From Nocardia sp. NRRL S-836 (GTDB lineage Bacteria > Actinomycetota > Actinomycetes > Mycobacteriales > Pseudonocardiaceae): a stretch of DNA of 38,220 bases. Below are positions 26,231 to 36,070 of the stretch, piece after piece; within the stretch, counting starts at the first letter, position 1; the number at the start of each line of letters is the position of its first letter. Location: positions 1-38,220 of the forward strand of contig NZ_LGDY01000136.1 in assembly GCF_001279525.1 (NCBI RefSeq), read 5' to 3'. The position numbers were made by a program, and so were the translations under genes. Under the pieces are notes generated by a model. The model saw only the letters and a list, made by a program, of their open reading frames with translations. It was not told the origin of the DNA and ran no database searches.

Positions 26231-27475
26231 ATGCCAACCGCCGCATACGCGCAGTACGGTGAGGATCGCACGGCTCACAGGGGAGGTCGGATCCTGACCA
26301 CGACGCTGCTCCCGGCCTGGCGGCCGACATCGGCAGAGGCCGGTTCGCGCTGGCCGTTGACCGGCGACGTCCGCCAGGTCGCGGCCGACCTGGGGCTGGT
26401 GCTCGTCGGGGTGCTCGACGTCTGGCTCGGCATGTCGTGGCTGGCCGACGAGAACCCGCCGGCCTACTCGCTGTGGTTGTCCTGGCTCGCGGCCGCCGTG
26501 CTGCTGCTGCGCCGCCGGTTCCCGTTCGCGGTCGCGCTGCTGACCATCCCCGGTTTCTTCTTCGGCTGGGCGCAGATGGCCGCGATGATCGCCCTGTACG
26601 CGGTCGCGCGCCGGTACGTGTGGGGCTGGCAGACGCTGGCGGCGGGCGTGCTGGTGTGGCTGAGCCGCTCGGCCCTGTGGCCACCGGAGGACTTCCTCAA
26701 GTTCCCCTGGTACGCCCACCTGCACTCGGCGATCCGCGGCGTGATGATCGCGGGCCTGCCGATCGCACTGGCCCTGCTCGCCCACGCACGCCAGCAGCTG
26801 GCCGACCGCATCGCCGAGCTCGCCGAGTCCCGTGAACGCGAACGCGTCCTGCACGCGCACGCCATCCGTGCCGACGAACGCGCGCGCTTGGCCCGTGAGA
26901 TGCACGACGTGGTGTCGCACCAGGTCAGCCTCATCGCCATGCAGGCCGGCGCGCTGCGGATGGCCGTCGCCAACGCCGAGCACAAACAGGTGGCCACCAC
27001 CATCAGGACGCTCTCCACGCGCACCCTGGACGAGCTGCGCCAGCTCGTGTCCGTCCTGCGCACGGCCGACGGCGACGACGCGGCCCAGCCCGGTGTCGGC
27101 CAGCTGCCCGAGCTCGCCGCCGACGCCGGATTCGAGGTGGACCTGCAGGTCCACGGGCCGGTGCAGGACGTGCCCGCCCCCGTGTCCGGTGCGGTCTACC
27201 GGACCGTGCAGGAGGCGTTGACGAACGTCCGCAAGCACGCGCCCGGTGCCGCCGCGCACGTGGTGGTGGACGCCGACGACGAGGCCGTGCGCGTCGAAGT
27301 GCGCAACACGGCCGCGCCGGAGCCCGGCCAGTCGCTGCCCAGCGGTGGCCACGGCCTGGTCGGCCTGCGGGAGCGCGCCACGCTGCTGGGCGGCGAGTTC
27401 TCCGCGGGGCCGACCGACGAGGGCGGCTACCTGGTGGCGGCGTCGTTCCCCACCCAGCGCTCCTCCGACGACTGA
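26231..27475 (+). CDS. NarL-type sensor histidine kinase
   Basis: A 414-residue membrane sensor kinase. Four to five hydrophobic segments in the first 190 residues carry little extracellular sequence, so it may sense membrane stress or an intramembrane signal. The HisKA_3 helix has the phospho-His in LAREMHDVVSHQVSLIAMQ (H225), followed by TLDELRQLVSVLR and an ATPase domain with VQEALTNVRKHAPG and GGHGLVGLRERATLLGG, giving the full set of N and G1/G2 boxes. The ATG at 26231 has AAGGGG about 6 nt upstream. No response regulator lies next to it, which is unusual for this class; the receiver at 24795-25184 lacks a DNA-binding domain. Confidence 0.9.
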   Translation: MPTAAYAQYGEDRTAHRGGRILTTTLLPAWRPTSAEAGSRWPLTGDVRQVAADLGLVLVGVLDVWLGMSWLADENPPAYSLWLSWLAAAVLLLRRRFPFAVALLTIPGFFFGWAQMAAMIALYAVARRYVWGWQTLAAGVLVWLSRSALWPPEDFLKFPWYAHLHSAIRGVMIAGLPIALALLAHARQQLADRIAELAESRERERVLHAHAIRADERARLAREMHDVVSHQVSLIAMQAGALRMAVANAEHKQVATTIRTLSTRTLDELRQLVSVLRTADGDDAAQPGVGQLPELAADAGFEVDLQVHGPVQDVPAPVSGAVYRTVQEALTNVRKHAPGAAAHVVVDADDEAVRVEVRNTAAPEPGQSLPSGGHGLVGLRERATLLGGEFSAGPTDEGGYLVAASFPTQRSSDD

Positions 27476-27480
27476 GCGCT

Positions 27481-27668
27481 CCAGCCGGACGACCAGCTCC
27501 CTCCAGCCGGACAGCTCCCCAGCCCGGCAGCTTTTTCTCAGCCGGACAGCTCTCCCCAGCCCCGCAGCTCCCTCCAGCCGGACAGCTCTTCCCAGCGGGA
27601 CAGCTCATCCCAGCGGGATAGCTCTCCCCTGCCCGGCAGCTCCCCGCAGCCGGACAGCCCCCTCCGGC
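27481..27668. repeat. Degenerate 18-bp tandem repeat (minisatellite)
   Basis: About ten head-to-tail copies of a unit near CCCAGCCGGACAGCTCNC, with lengths of 17-22 bp, fill almost the whole space between the converging kinase genes. The AGC-CCGGCAGCT-type core recurs in each copy. It is neither a CRISPR array (no unique spacers) nor a gene, though short frames through it give SCPAG-like repeats on the minus strand. Confidence 0.85.
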
Positions 27669-27684
27669 CGGGCGGGGCCCAGGC

Positions 27685-29283
27685 TCAGCGCCGGGAGGCC
27701 AGCGCCGCGCTGATCCCCGCCGCCGCGCCGAGGACCCCGCAGGTCAGGGCGATCGGCAGGGTGGGCTCGCGCTGGAGCAGCACGGACACCAGCAGCCACA
27801 CCGCGAGCCCGAGCCCGAAGCCGAGCGGCACCGACACGACCACCGCGCCGGCCCCGGTCTGCCGGCGCCGCTGGGCCCGCAGGTTCGACTCCAGGTAGGC
27901 CAGCGTGAAGAGCAGCAGCAGCGCGGAACCCGTGCCCATGATGCTCAGCCACGGCGTCCGGTTCGACACGAGCAGGAACTCGCGCCCGTCCGCGGCCGCC
28001 GTGACCGCGCCGCCGACGATCCACCGCGCCGCACCGGGCAGCTCGAACCCGGCCGGTCCGCGCGGCACGTCCGCGAGCTGGACACCGGCCAGGCTGACCA
28101 CCAGCCGTTGCCCCTCTACCGTCACCGGCCCGGACAGGTCCGCCGGGAACGACGGCAGCTCCCGCCCCGGCACCGCGAACGGCACGGCCACCAGCGCCAG
28201 CAACGACACCGCGGCCACCAGCCACAGCCACCACGGGCGCGCCGGCGGCTTGATCACCTGGGCGGCCGGCACCAGCGTGCTGCCGCCGCTGAGCCGCGCC
28301 GCGGGAACCGGGTCCGTGAGCGTGGCCCTGATCGGCTGCCGGGTGATCGAGAGCGTCTCGCGCGGCTGGGCAGGCCGGGCGGACGGCTTCGCCGAGGACG
28401 CCGAGACCTGCGGCGCGAGGTGCACGGGCATGCCGAGGCGCATGAGCCAGTCCGGCCCGAACAGGTGGGCCGCCGCGCCCGCCAGGTCGATCGCGAACGT
28501 CTCCGCGTTGCGGTACCGCGCGGACGGGTCGCGGGTGAGGCTGTGCATCACCACGCCGGCCAGCGGTTCCGGCACGGTGTGCAGCGGCCTCGGTTCCTGG
28601 TAGACGCGCTTCTGGATCATCGCGATCGGCCCGCCGCCGCGCTCGAACGGCAGGTCGCCGCTCAGCAGCTCGTACAGCACCGTGCCGGCGGCGTAGACGT
28701 CCGCGGCGGGCGTGAGCGCGTTGCCCAGCGCCTGTTCCGGCGCGATGTAGGCGGGTGTGCCGAGCACCGCGCCGCCGTGCGTGACCAGCGTGGCGCCCTC
28801 GGACACCACCTGGGAGATGCCGAAGTCGGCGACCTTCACCAGGCCGTTCGACGTGAAGAGCAGGTTCTTCGGCTTGACGTCGAGGTGCAGCACGCCGGCC
28901 TCGTGCGCCGCGTGCAGCCCGGACAGCGCCGCCAGCACGATGCCGCACGACTGCTGCGCGGTCAGCCCGTCGGAGGCGAACCGCGACCACACCGTGCCGC
29001 CGTCGAGGCGTTCCATCACGAGCAGGTGCTCGCCGTGCTGCCGCACGTAGTCGTACACGGGCACGATGTGCGGGTGGTCGAGCCGGGCGAGCAGCCGTGC
29101 CTCGTGCTCGAAGCGCTCGCTCATCCGCGGGTCCTCCGCGACGGCGGCGGGCAGCCGTTTGATCGCCACCGGACGGCCGAGCTGCCGGTGCACGCCGCCG
29201 TAGACGACGCCCATCCCGCCCTCGCCGATCTGCTCGCCGACGGCGTACTGCGGGAGCGCGGCGACCACACTGGACAAAGTCAC
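27685..29283 (-). CDS. Membrane Ser/Thr protein kinase (PknB-like)
   Basis: A 532-residue Hanks-type kinase. The catalytic domain covers about residues 13-270: glycine loop GEGGMGVVYGG (20-30), lysine in VAIKRL (K42), catalytic loop HLDVKPKNLL (D135, N140), DFG at 153-155 and APEQ. The catalytic loop reads HLD instead of HRD, so it lacks the arginine that answers to activation-loop phosphorylation (non-RD). A Pro-rich linker is followed by one TM at about 352-372, an external beta-type segment of about 80 residues, and two more TM segments at the C-terminus. There are no PASTA repeats. GTG start with GAGGAT about 6 nt upstream, 10 nt after the end of the membrane-protein gene, so the two are probably co-transcribed. 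Confidence 0.92.
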   Translation of the reverse strand: MTLSSVVAALPQYAVGEQIGEGGMGVVYGGVHRQLGRPVAIKRLPAAVAEDPRMSERFEHEARLLARLDHPHIVPVYDYVRQHGEHLLVMERLDGGTVWSRFASDGLTAQQSCGIVLAALSGLHAAHEAGVLHLDVKPKNLLFTSNGLVKVADFGISQVVSEGATLVTHGGAVLGTPAYIAPEQALGNALTPAADVYAAGTVLYELLSGDLPFERGGGPIAMIQKRVYQEPRPLHTVPEPLAGVVMHSLTRDPSARYRNAETFAIDLAGAAAHLFGPDWLMRLGMPVHLAPQVSASSAKPSARPAQPRETLSITRQPIRATLTDPVPAARLSGGSTLVPAAQVIKPPARPWWLWLVAAVSLLALVAVPFAVPGRELPSFPADLSGPVTVEGQRLVVSLAGVQLADVPRGPAGFELPGAARWIVGGAVTAAADGREFLLVSNRTPWLSIMGTGSALLLLFTLAYLESNLRAQRRRQTGAGAVVVSVPLGFGLGLAVWLLVSVLLQREPTLPIALTCGVLGAAAGISAALASRR

Positions 29284-29293
29284 CGGTGCATCC

Positions 29294-30058
29294 TCACGGT
29301 TTCGGAATCCTGACGGTATCCATTTCGGACAGGTGGTGTTCGCCGGGATGCGGCGTCACGTAGCCGAGGAGCAACGCGACGGCGGCCGCGCCGACGAGGA
29401 ACGGGATCTCCGCCGTGGGCGACGGTGCCACGAGCCGCAGCACCGACAACGAGAACACCGCGATCAGCCCGGTCCCGACACCGGCGGGCAGGAACCGCAT
29501 CGCCCGCTGCCACCGGTTCGCGGGCAGCCGACGGCGGGCGAGCGCGATCAGCGCGCTCAGCCACGACAACGCCGTCAGCACCAGCACCCCGAGCCCGAAC
29601 GCGCCGTAGACCGACCACAGCGAGCCGCGGATGTCACCGGTGGCGTCGATCGAGGCGATCACGTTCCGCTGCGGGTCGATGACCTCGACCGCGACCGGCA
29701 GCAGTCCGGTGGCCTGCGCGCCCAGGTCGGCGGGCTCCAGCGGGAACGTCCGCGTCTCGCTCTCCCCCGCCGGCACGTCGAACGGAACCGTTGTGTCGTA
29801 GGCGAAGAAGGTCAGCGCCAACGCGGACCCGCTGATCCGCACGGTCTTCACGCGCTGCACGGTGCTCGTGTCGTTGCGCACCGTGACCGAGATCTTGGCG
29901 GTCCTCTCCGGGTCGAGCACCATGACCGTTGCGCCAACCGGCGTACTGTCCACTGTGGCTTCGAGCGTCACGGACCCGCCCTGTGCGGACGCGGTGGACG
30001 GCAGCAGCATAATTCCGCACCACAGCAGTGAACCTGCACCGGTCATACGACGTCTCAC
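29294..30058 (-). CDS. Exported membrane protein with extracellular beta domain
   Basis: A 254-residue protein of unknown function. The GTG at 30058 is supported by GAAGGTG about 6 nt upstream and gives a signal peptide (MRRRMTGAGSLLWCG...ASAQ). An extracellular, beta-rich region of about 25-150 (VTLEATVDSTPVGATVMVLD, SVTVRNDTSTVQRVKTVRISG, VPAGESETRTFPLEP) resembles an Ig/DUF11-like domain. Three C-terminal membrane helices follow. It lies directly upstream of, and probably with, the Ser/Thr kinase gene, so it may be a surface partner or substrate. It starts only 34 bp from the divergent surface-protein gene. Confidence 0.82.
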   Translation of the reverse strand: MRRRMTGAGSLLWCGIMLLPSTASAQGGSVTLEATVDSTPVGATVMVLDPERTAKISVTVRNDTSTVQRVKTVRISGSALALTFFAYDTTVPFDVPAGESETRTFPLEPADLGAQATGLLPVAVEVIDPQRNVIASIDATGDIRGSLWSVYGAFGLGVLVLTALSWLSALIALARRRLPANRWQRAMRFLPAGVGTGLIAVFSLSVLRLVAPSPTAEIPFLVGAAAVALLLGYVTPHPGEHHLSEMDTVRIPKP

Positions 30059-30092
30059 TAGCGCACCTTCGGTTCTGATCCGGGGAGAGGGA

Positions 30093-31013
30093 ATGCGGTC
30101 TTCAGGCTTACTCGTGGCCTTGGCGGCCGGTGTTACGGTGCTCAGCGCCACACCGGTGGCCGCCCAGCAGCCGCCGGCGCTCTCGGCGAACCCGAACGTC
30201 GGAGCCCCTGGAACGGCCTTCAAGGTCGCGTGGACCGGGATCTTCTACGACCCGGACTGCACGAGCTACGGCATGCGTGTGCTCTGGGACGGCAAGACCG
30301 TAGTGGGCAGCGGCACGGGATCGGGTCGCGGGACGGGTTCCGGTTCGGCAACGGTTCCGACCGGCGCCACCGCCGGCAGCCACCGCGTGACCGTGCAGGC
30401 CACCTCCTGCCCCGCCGGTTCGGCGTCGACGACGTTCACCGTCCGCATCCCGCCGACGACCACGACCCCGCCGCCGCCGGTCACGCAGCCGCCCGTCACC
30501 GCTCCCCCGGTGACGAACCCGCCGGTCACCACCCCGCCCGTGACGCGGCCGCCGGTCACGACGACCACCACGAGCGCGCCCAGCACGACGACCACCACCA
30601 CCACGAGCACACCGTCGTCCACGGACGCGCCGTCGTCCACCGACCCGTTCGGCTCCTCCAGCGACGGTGTCCTGGTGCTCGACAAGGACAACATCCAGCC
30701 CGGCGAGGACCTGACCGCGACCGGCACCGGTTGTCCCAAGGGCGCCAGCGTGACGCTGCGGTCGCTCGGCCAGGACGTCGGCAGGACCACGGCCGACGAC
30801 AACGGCGACTTCACCGCGCCGGTGAGGTTCGCGAGCATCGAACCGGGCCGGCACCGGGTGCGGGCCGAGTGCGGCATCACGCTCGTCGGCAACGTCGACG
30901 TGACGCTGTCGAGCTCGTCCGGCGGCACGAGCAGCACGCTCGTGGTGCTGTTGTTCTTCCTGCTGATCGGTGCCGTGATGCTGCGCCGCCAGTTCTCCGG
31001 CCTGCGCCGCTGA
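30093..31013 (+). CDS. PT-rich cell-surface protein with C-terminal membrane anchor
   Basis: A 306-residue exported protein: signal peptide (about 1-24, ending in PVAAQ), a first beta domain with a DPDCTSYG / ATSCPAG cysteine pair, a Pro/Thr stalk with six PPVTx units followed by Thr/Ser runs, a second Ig-like domain (IQPGEDLTATGTGCPKG...VRAECGI), a Ser/Gly spacer, and a single TM helix with a short Arg-rich tail (LVVLLFFLLIGAVMLRRQF). No LPxTG-type sortase motif is seen, so it is a TM-anchored surface protein. ATG 30093 has GGGGAGAGGG just upstream. The divergent neighbour is an exported membrane protein, so the two may act together at the envelope. Function unknown. Confidence 0.85.
   Translation: MRSSGLLVALAAGVTVLSATPVAAQQPPALSANPNVGAPGTAFKVAWTGIFYDPDCTSYGMRVLWDGKTVVGSGTGSGRGTGSGSATVPTGATAGSHRVTVQATSCPAGSASTTFTVRIPPTTTTPPPPVTQPPVTAPPVTNPPVTTPPVTRPPVTTTTTSAPSTTTTTTTSTPSSTDAPSSTDPFGSSSDGVLVLDKDNIQPGEDLTATGTGCPKGASVTLRSLGQDVGRTTADDNGDFTAPVRFASIEPGRHRVRAECGITLVGNVDVTLSSSSGGTSSTLVVLLFFLLIGAVMLRRQFSGLRR
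30474..30563 (+). repeat. 15-bp coding repeat (PPVTx)6
   Basis: Six in-frame 15-bp units encode PPVTQ, PPVTA, PPVTN, PPVTT, PPVTR and PPVTT, forming the rigid stalk of the surface protein. The codons vary between units. Confidence 0.9.
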
Positions 31014-31080
31014 CCGCACGCGGGGACCTTCCGCACGCCAGGATCGTACGAAAGCTCCCCGCGTGGCCTCGGGCAGGAAA

Positions 31081-31121
31081 CGCGACAGGCCCCCTCTCCG
31101 CAGATGAGGGGGCCTGTCGCG
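31081..31121. terminator. Perfect 16-bp hairpin terminator between the surface protein and rbpA
   Basis: CGCGACAGGCCCCCTC (31081-31096) pairs perfectly with GAGGGGGCCTGTCGCG (31106-31121) around a 9-nt loop. It lies between the plus-strand surface-protein gene (ends 31013) and the converging rbpA gene (ends 31145) and probably acts for both. Confidence 0.85.
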
Positions 31122-31144
31122 GTGTTCGGAAAACTGTTCGAGCC

Positions 31145-31489
31145 TTACGGTTCCTCGCGCTGACGGCGCAGCTTGGCGAGAGCCTCTTCGAGGATCGCCT
31201 CACCGTCCGCGTCGGAGCGCCGCTCCTTCACGTACGCGAGGTGCGTCTTGTACGGCTCGTTGCGCGGAGGCGCGGGTGGCGTCTGCTCGTCACGACCTGC
31301 CGGCAGGCCGCAGCGCGGGCAGTCCCAGTTCTCGGGAATCTCCGCGTCGACCGCGAAGGAAGGCCGGGACTCGTGACCGTTCGCGCACCAGTACGACACC
31401 CGACGGCGCGGCGCGGACTCGCCGCGCTCCGACTCGCCCATCGGGCCTGCGCCGACGCGGGTACCGCGAATCGCGTTACCACCAGACAT
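31145..31489 (-). CDS. rbpA: RNA polymerase-binding protein RbpA
   Basis: RbpA binds the actinobacterial RNA polymerase and the principal sigma factor and stabilises the open complex. The 114-residue protein matches family length and ends: N-terminal MSGGNAIRGTRVGAGPMGE, the core VSYWCANGHESRPSF with CPRCG (zinc-type cysteines) and the sigma-contacting C-terminal helix LEEALAKLRR. ATG start at 31489. It lies 65 nt after secG on the same strand. Confidence 0.95.
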   Translation of the reverse strand: MSGGNAIRGTRVGAGPMGESERGESAPRRRVSYWCANGHESRPSFAVDAEIPENWDCPRCGLPAGRDEQTPPAPPRNEPYKTHLAYVKERRSDADGEAILEEALAKLRRQREEP

Positions 31490-31554
31490 CGACCGTTACA
31501 CCCCCACCAAGTGGTTACCCCAAGCCCCGAAGGGCTTCTGCCGCTGAACGGAGA

Positions 31555-31800
31555 TCAGCTACCCGCGCCGGGCAGCTTGATCAGCAGTCCGATGCCCACG
31601 ATCGCGATGATCCAGACCGCGCCGACGAACAGAGTCAGGCGGTCGAGGTTCTTCTCGACGACGGACGAACCGGACAGACTCGACTGCATGCCGCCGCCGA
31701 ACAGCGAAGAAAGGCCGCCACCACGGCCGCGGTGCAGCAGCACGAGCAGCACCAGGAGCACGCTGGAGACGATCAACAGGATCTGCAGGAACAGGACCAT
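31555..31800 (-). CDS. secG: Preprotein translocase subunit SecG
   Basis: Small SecYEG subunit that helps push exported proteins across the membrane. The 81-residue protein has two TM helices (MVLFLQILLIVSSVLLVLL and LTLFVGAVWIIAIVGIGLL) joined by the Gly-rich loop LHRGRGGGLSSLFGGGMQSS. I chose the ATG at 31800 because GAGGAA lies 4-5 nt upstream; an earlier in-frame start at 31863 would add a non-hydrophobic extension. It follows tpiA, the usual actinobacterial order. Confidence 0.95.
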   Translation of the reverse strand: MVLFLQILLIVSSVLLVLLVLLHRGRGGGLSSLFGGGMQSSLSGSSVVEKNLDRLTLFVGAVWIIAIVGIGLLIKLPGAGS

Positions 31801-31895
31801 TTCTTCCTCACTGACAGGCAGCCGACGCCATAGAGTACCTGCTCGACTGCCGAACGTGTGCAACCACTTGGGGTGCGTGGTGTGTTCGGATCAAC

Positions 31896-32684
31896 TTAGG
31901 GTAGAGGCCCGCCCGCGGCCAGAGCGCACAGCTTGGTGAATTCGTCCGCCTGAAGGCTCGCACCGCCGACGAGAGCGCCGTCGATGTCCTTCTGCCCGAT
32001 GAGCTCGCCGATGTTCGACGACTTCACCGAACCGCCGTAGAGCACCCGCACGACCGCCGCGGTCTCCTCACCGAACTTCTCCGCCACGAACGAGCGGACC
32101 AGCGAGCACACCTCCTGCGCGTCGGCCGAGGACGCGGTCTTGCCCGTGCCGATCGCCCACACCGGCTCGTAGGCGAACACGATCTTGGCGACCTGCTCGG
32201 CGGTGAAGCCCTTGAGGCCGTCCTCCAGCTGCCGGCGGACGAGCTCCAGGTGGCCCTTCGCCTCGCGGACGTCGAGCTTCTCGCCGAAGCAGAAGATCGG
32301 CGTGACCTCGTGCTTGAGCGCGGCGGCGATCTTGGCGTTGACCAGCGCGTCGGTCTCGCCGTGGTACTCGCGGCGCTCGGAGTGGCCGACGACGACGTAG
32401 TGGCAGCCGAGCTTCTTGAGCATCAGGCCCGACACCTCACCGGTGTAGGCACCGGAGTCGTGCCGCGAGATGTCCTGCGCGCCGTACTTGAGCAGCAGCT
32501 TGTCGCCGTCGACCAGCGTCTGGATGCTGCGGATGTCGACAAACGGCGGGAGAACGGCCACCTCGACCTTGGCGAAGTACTTCTCCGGCAGGGAGAAGGC
32601 GATCTTCTGCACGAGGCCGATCGCTTCGAGGTGGTTGAGGTTCATCTTCCAGTTGCCCGCGATGAGCGGGAGCCGGGCTGCCAT
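31896..32684 (-). CDS. tpiA: Triosephosphate isomerase
   Basis: Interconverts dihydroxyacetone phosphate and glyceraldehyde-3-phosphate. The 262-residue TIM barrel has the substrate lysine in IAGNWKMN, the catalytic His in [10 protein letters not shown], the catalytic Glu in [16 protein letters not shown] (loop 6) and the phosphate-binding [10 protein letters not shown]. It starts 3 nt after the pgk stop, so it is co-transcribed with gap and pgk. Confidence 0.98.
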   Translation of the reverse strand: MAARLPLIAGNWKMNLNHLEAIGLVQKIAFSLPEKYFAKVEVAVLPPFVDIRSIQTLVDGDKLLLKYGAQDISRHDSGAYTGEVSGLMLKKLGCHYVVVGHSERREYHGETDALVNAKIAAALKHEVTPIFCFGEKLDVREAKGHLELVRRQLEDGLKGFTAEQVAKIVFAYEPVWAIGTGKTASSADAQEVCSLVRSFVAEKFGEETAAVVRVLYGGSVKSSNIGELIGQKDIDGALVGGASLQADEFTKLCALAAGGPLP

Positions 32685-32687
32685 CGC

Positions 32688-33881
32688 TCAGGCCTCCAAA
32701 ACGCTGATGCCGGGCAGTTCCTTGCCCTCGAGGAACTCCAGGGAGGCGCCGCCGCCCGTGGAGATGTGCGAGAAACCGTCCTCGGGCAGGCCCAGCGCGC
32801 GCACGGCGGCGGCGGAGTCGCCACCACCGACGACGGTGAACGCGTCGGAGGCCACGAGCGCCTCGGCCACGGCACGGGTGCCGCCGGCGTAGGTCTCGAT
32901 CTCGAACACGCCCATCGGGCCGTTCCAGAACACGGTCTTGGCGTCGGCGAGCTTCGAGGCGAACAGCTCGCGCGACTTCGGGCCGATGTCGAGGCCCATC
33001 TTGTCGGCGGGGATCGCGTCGGTGCCCACGACGTCGTGCTCGGTGTTGCCGAACTCGGCGGTGACCAGCACGTCGACCGGCAGCACGAGCTCGACGCCGC
33101 GCTCCTCGGCCTCCGCGAGGAAGCCCTTCACCTGGTCGAGCTGGTCCTCCTGCAGCAGCGACGTGCCGACCTCGTGGCCCTGGGCCTTGAGGAACGTGTA
33201 CGCCATGCCGCCGCCGATGACGAGCTTGTCGACCTTGGACAGCAGGTTCGCGATGACGCCGAGCTTGTCGGACACCTTCGCGCCGCCGAGCACCACGACG
33301 TACGGGCGCTCCAGGTCGTCGGTGAGCTTGCGCAGCACGCCCAGCTCGGTCTCGACCAGGCCGCCGACGTAGGCGGGCAGCTTCTGCGCCACGTCGTAGA
33401 CGGAGGCCTGCTTGCGGTGCACGACACCGAAGCCGTCGGAGACGAACGCGTCCGCGAACGCCGCCAGCTCGTCGGCCAGCGTGCCGCGTTCGGCGTCGTC
33501 CTTCGAGGTCTCGCGGGCGTCGAAGCGCACGTTCTCCAGCATCACGACGCCACCGTCGGTCAGCGCGGCGACGACGGCCTTGGCGGAGTCGCCGACCAGG
33601 TCGTCCGCGAGCGCGACCTCGGCGCCGAGCAGCTCACCGAGGCGAGCGGCGGCCGAGGCGAGGGAGAACTTCGGGTCCGGCTCGCCCTTGGGGCGGCCGA
33701 GGTGAGCGGTGACGATCACGCGGGCACCGGCGTCGGCCAGCGCCTTGATCGTCGGCACCGACGCGCGGACGCGGCCGTCGTCGGTGATCCGGTCTCCGTC
33801 GAGGGGGACGTTCAGGTCGGCGCGCACCAGGACGCGCCGACCCGCGACACCCTCTGCGAGCAGGTCGCTGAGAGTCTTCAC
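32688..33881 (-). CDS. pgk: Phosphoglycerate kinase
   Basis: Makes ATP from 1,3-bisphosphoglycerate. The GTG at 33881 gives a 397-residue protein starting [11 protein letters not shown], the usual N-terminus, with AGGGG about 10 nt upstream; an open frame extends far upstream without meaning. Motifs are [13 protein letters not shown] (substrate), [20 protein letters not shown] and the nucleotide-binding [13 protein letters not shown]. The operon runs gap-pgk-tpiA, with 17 nt to gap and 3 nt to tpiA. Confidence 0.98.
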   Translation of the reverse strand: MKTLSDLLAEGVAGRRVLVRADLNVPLDGDRITDDGRVRASVPTIKALADAGARVIVTAHLGRPKGEPDPKFSLASAAARLGELLGAEVALADDLVGDSAKAVVAALTDGGVVMLENVRFDARETSKDDAERGTLADELAAFADAFVSDGFGVVHRKQASVYDVAQKLPAYVGGLVETELGVLRKLTDDLERPYVVVLGGAKVSDKLGVIANLLSKVDKLVIGGGMAYTFLKAQGHEVGTSLLQEDQLDQVKGFLAEAEERGVELVLPVDVLVTAEFGNTEHDVVGTDAIPADKMGLDIGPKSRELFASKLADAKTVFWNGPMGVFEIETYAGGTRAVAEALVASDAFTVVGGGDSAAAVRALGLPEDGFSHISTGGGASLEFLEGKELPGISVLEA

Positions 33882-33898
33882 TGACTTTTCGCCCCTGC

Positions 33899-34927
<1,029 letters not shown>

Positions 34928-35047
34928 CTAGGAACAGGCCCACCCTATCTGCCGAACTGCGTCGCTGGTCACAGGGATAGTGAGTATCTCTGGATCGAAC
35001 CAGAAAAACAGGCTCTGATTAGGCCGTTCGGCGTAGCGCGGCACGGC

Positions 35048-35076
35048 GGCGCGGGCGACGGGCCGCCGCCCGCGCC
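35048..35076 (-). terminator. Hairpin terminator downstream of whiA
   Basis: GGCGCGGGCG (35048-35057) pairs perfectly with CGCCCGCGCC (35067-35076) around a 9-nt loop. It lies 8 nt beyond the whiA stop, so it likely ends the rapZ-yvcK-whiA transcript. No U tract is seen. Confidence 0.75.
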
Positions 35077-35083
35077 GGACGCC

Positions 35084-36070
35084 TCAGACCTCGGCTTCGA
35101 GCATCTCCGCGGTGACCGCCGACTCGGTGTCGGGCAGCCCCAGGTCCTTCGCGCGCTTGTCGGCCATCGCCAAGAGACGCCTTATGCGCCCGGCAACGGC
35201 GTCCTTGGTCATCTGCGGCTCGGACAGCTGCCCGAGCTCCTCCAGCGACGCCTGCCGGTGCGCCAGGCGCAGCTGGCCCGCGGCCGCCAGGTGGTCGGGG
35301 GCCTCCGGGCCGAGGATCTCCAACGCGCGCGCGACCCGTGCGGCCGCGGCGACCGCGGCGCGGGCTGAGCGGCGGAGGTTGGCGTCGTCGAAGTTCGCCA
35401 GGCGGTTGGCCGTGGCGCGAACCTCGCGGCGCATGCGGCGTTCCTCCCAGGCCAGGACGCTGTCGTGAGCGCCGAGCCTGGTCAGCATGGCGCCGATGGC
35501 GTCGCCGTCGCGGATGACCACGCGTTCCGCGCCGCGGACCTCGCGTTGCTTGGAGGCGATCTGCATCCTGCGGGCCGCACCGACCAGCGCCAGCGCCGCC
35601 TCCGGACCGGGGCAGGTGATCTCCAGCGAGGAGCTGCGGCCGGGTTCGGTCAGCGAGCCGTGGGCCAGGAAGGCGCCGCGCCACGCCGCCTCGGCGTCGC
35701 ACACGCCACCGGACACCACGGGTGCCGGCAGGCCGCGCACCGGGCGGCCGCGCGGGTCGAGCAGACCGGTCTGGCGCGCCAGGCCCTCGCCGTCCTTGAC
35801 GACGCGGACCACGTAGCGGGTGCCCTTGCGCAGGCCGTTCGACTGGATCGTGAACACCTCGGCGTGGTGGCCGTAGAGCGCCTGGATCTCCTTGAGCAGC
35901 CTGCGGGCCGCGGAACCGAGGTCGAGCTCGGCCTCGACGACCACCCGGCCGGACACGATGTGCAGGCCACCGGCGAACCTGAGCAGGGATGAGACCTCCG
36001 CGCGGCGGCAACAGGTCTTGGATACCGCGAGCCTGCTCAGCTCGTCCTTGACCGCCGACGTCATCGCCAC
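35084..36070 (-). CDS. whiA: Sporulation transcription factor WhiA
   Basis: WhiA is a DNA-binding regulator that combines a degenerate LAGLIDADG homing-endonuclease fold with a C-terminal helix-turn-helix. In streptomycetes it works with WhiB to start sporulation septation, and it is conserved in other Gram-positives. The 328-residue length is standard. The start [53 protein letters not shown] and the HTH segment [29 protein letters not shown] are visible. The GTG at 36070 overlaps the yvcK stop by 10 bp and has GGGAGGG about 8 nt upstream; an ATG at 36064 is an alternative. Confidence 0.97.
   Translation of the reverse strand: MAMTSAVKDELSRLAVSKTCCRRAEVSSLLRFAGGLHIVSGRVVVEAELDLGSAARRLLKEIQALYGHHAEVFTIQSNGLRKGTRYVVRVVKDGEGLARQTGLLDPRGRPVRGLPAPVVSGGVCDAEAAWRGAFLAHGSLTEPGRSSSLEITCPGPEAALALVGAARRMQIASKQREVRGAERVVIRDGDAIGAMLTRLGAHDSVLAWEERRMRREVRATANRLANFDDANLRRSARAAVAAAARVARALEILGPEAPDHLAAAGQLRLAHRQASLEELGQLSEPQMTKDAVAGRIRRLLAMADKRAKDLGLPDTESAVTAEMLEAEV

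Noticed and set aside
27481..27668. CRISPR array
   Set aside because: The short repeats follow each other directly with no unique spacers of constant length, and no cas genes are present.
14461..31121. Prophage, integrative element or IS in the accessory block
   Set aside because: I see no integrase, transposase, phage structural gene, tRNA or att-like direct repeat at the edges.
32250..33884. A 544-codon plus-strand frame across tpiA and pgk
   Set aside because: Spans two well-identified glycolytic genes on the other strand; low-complexity product.
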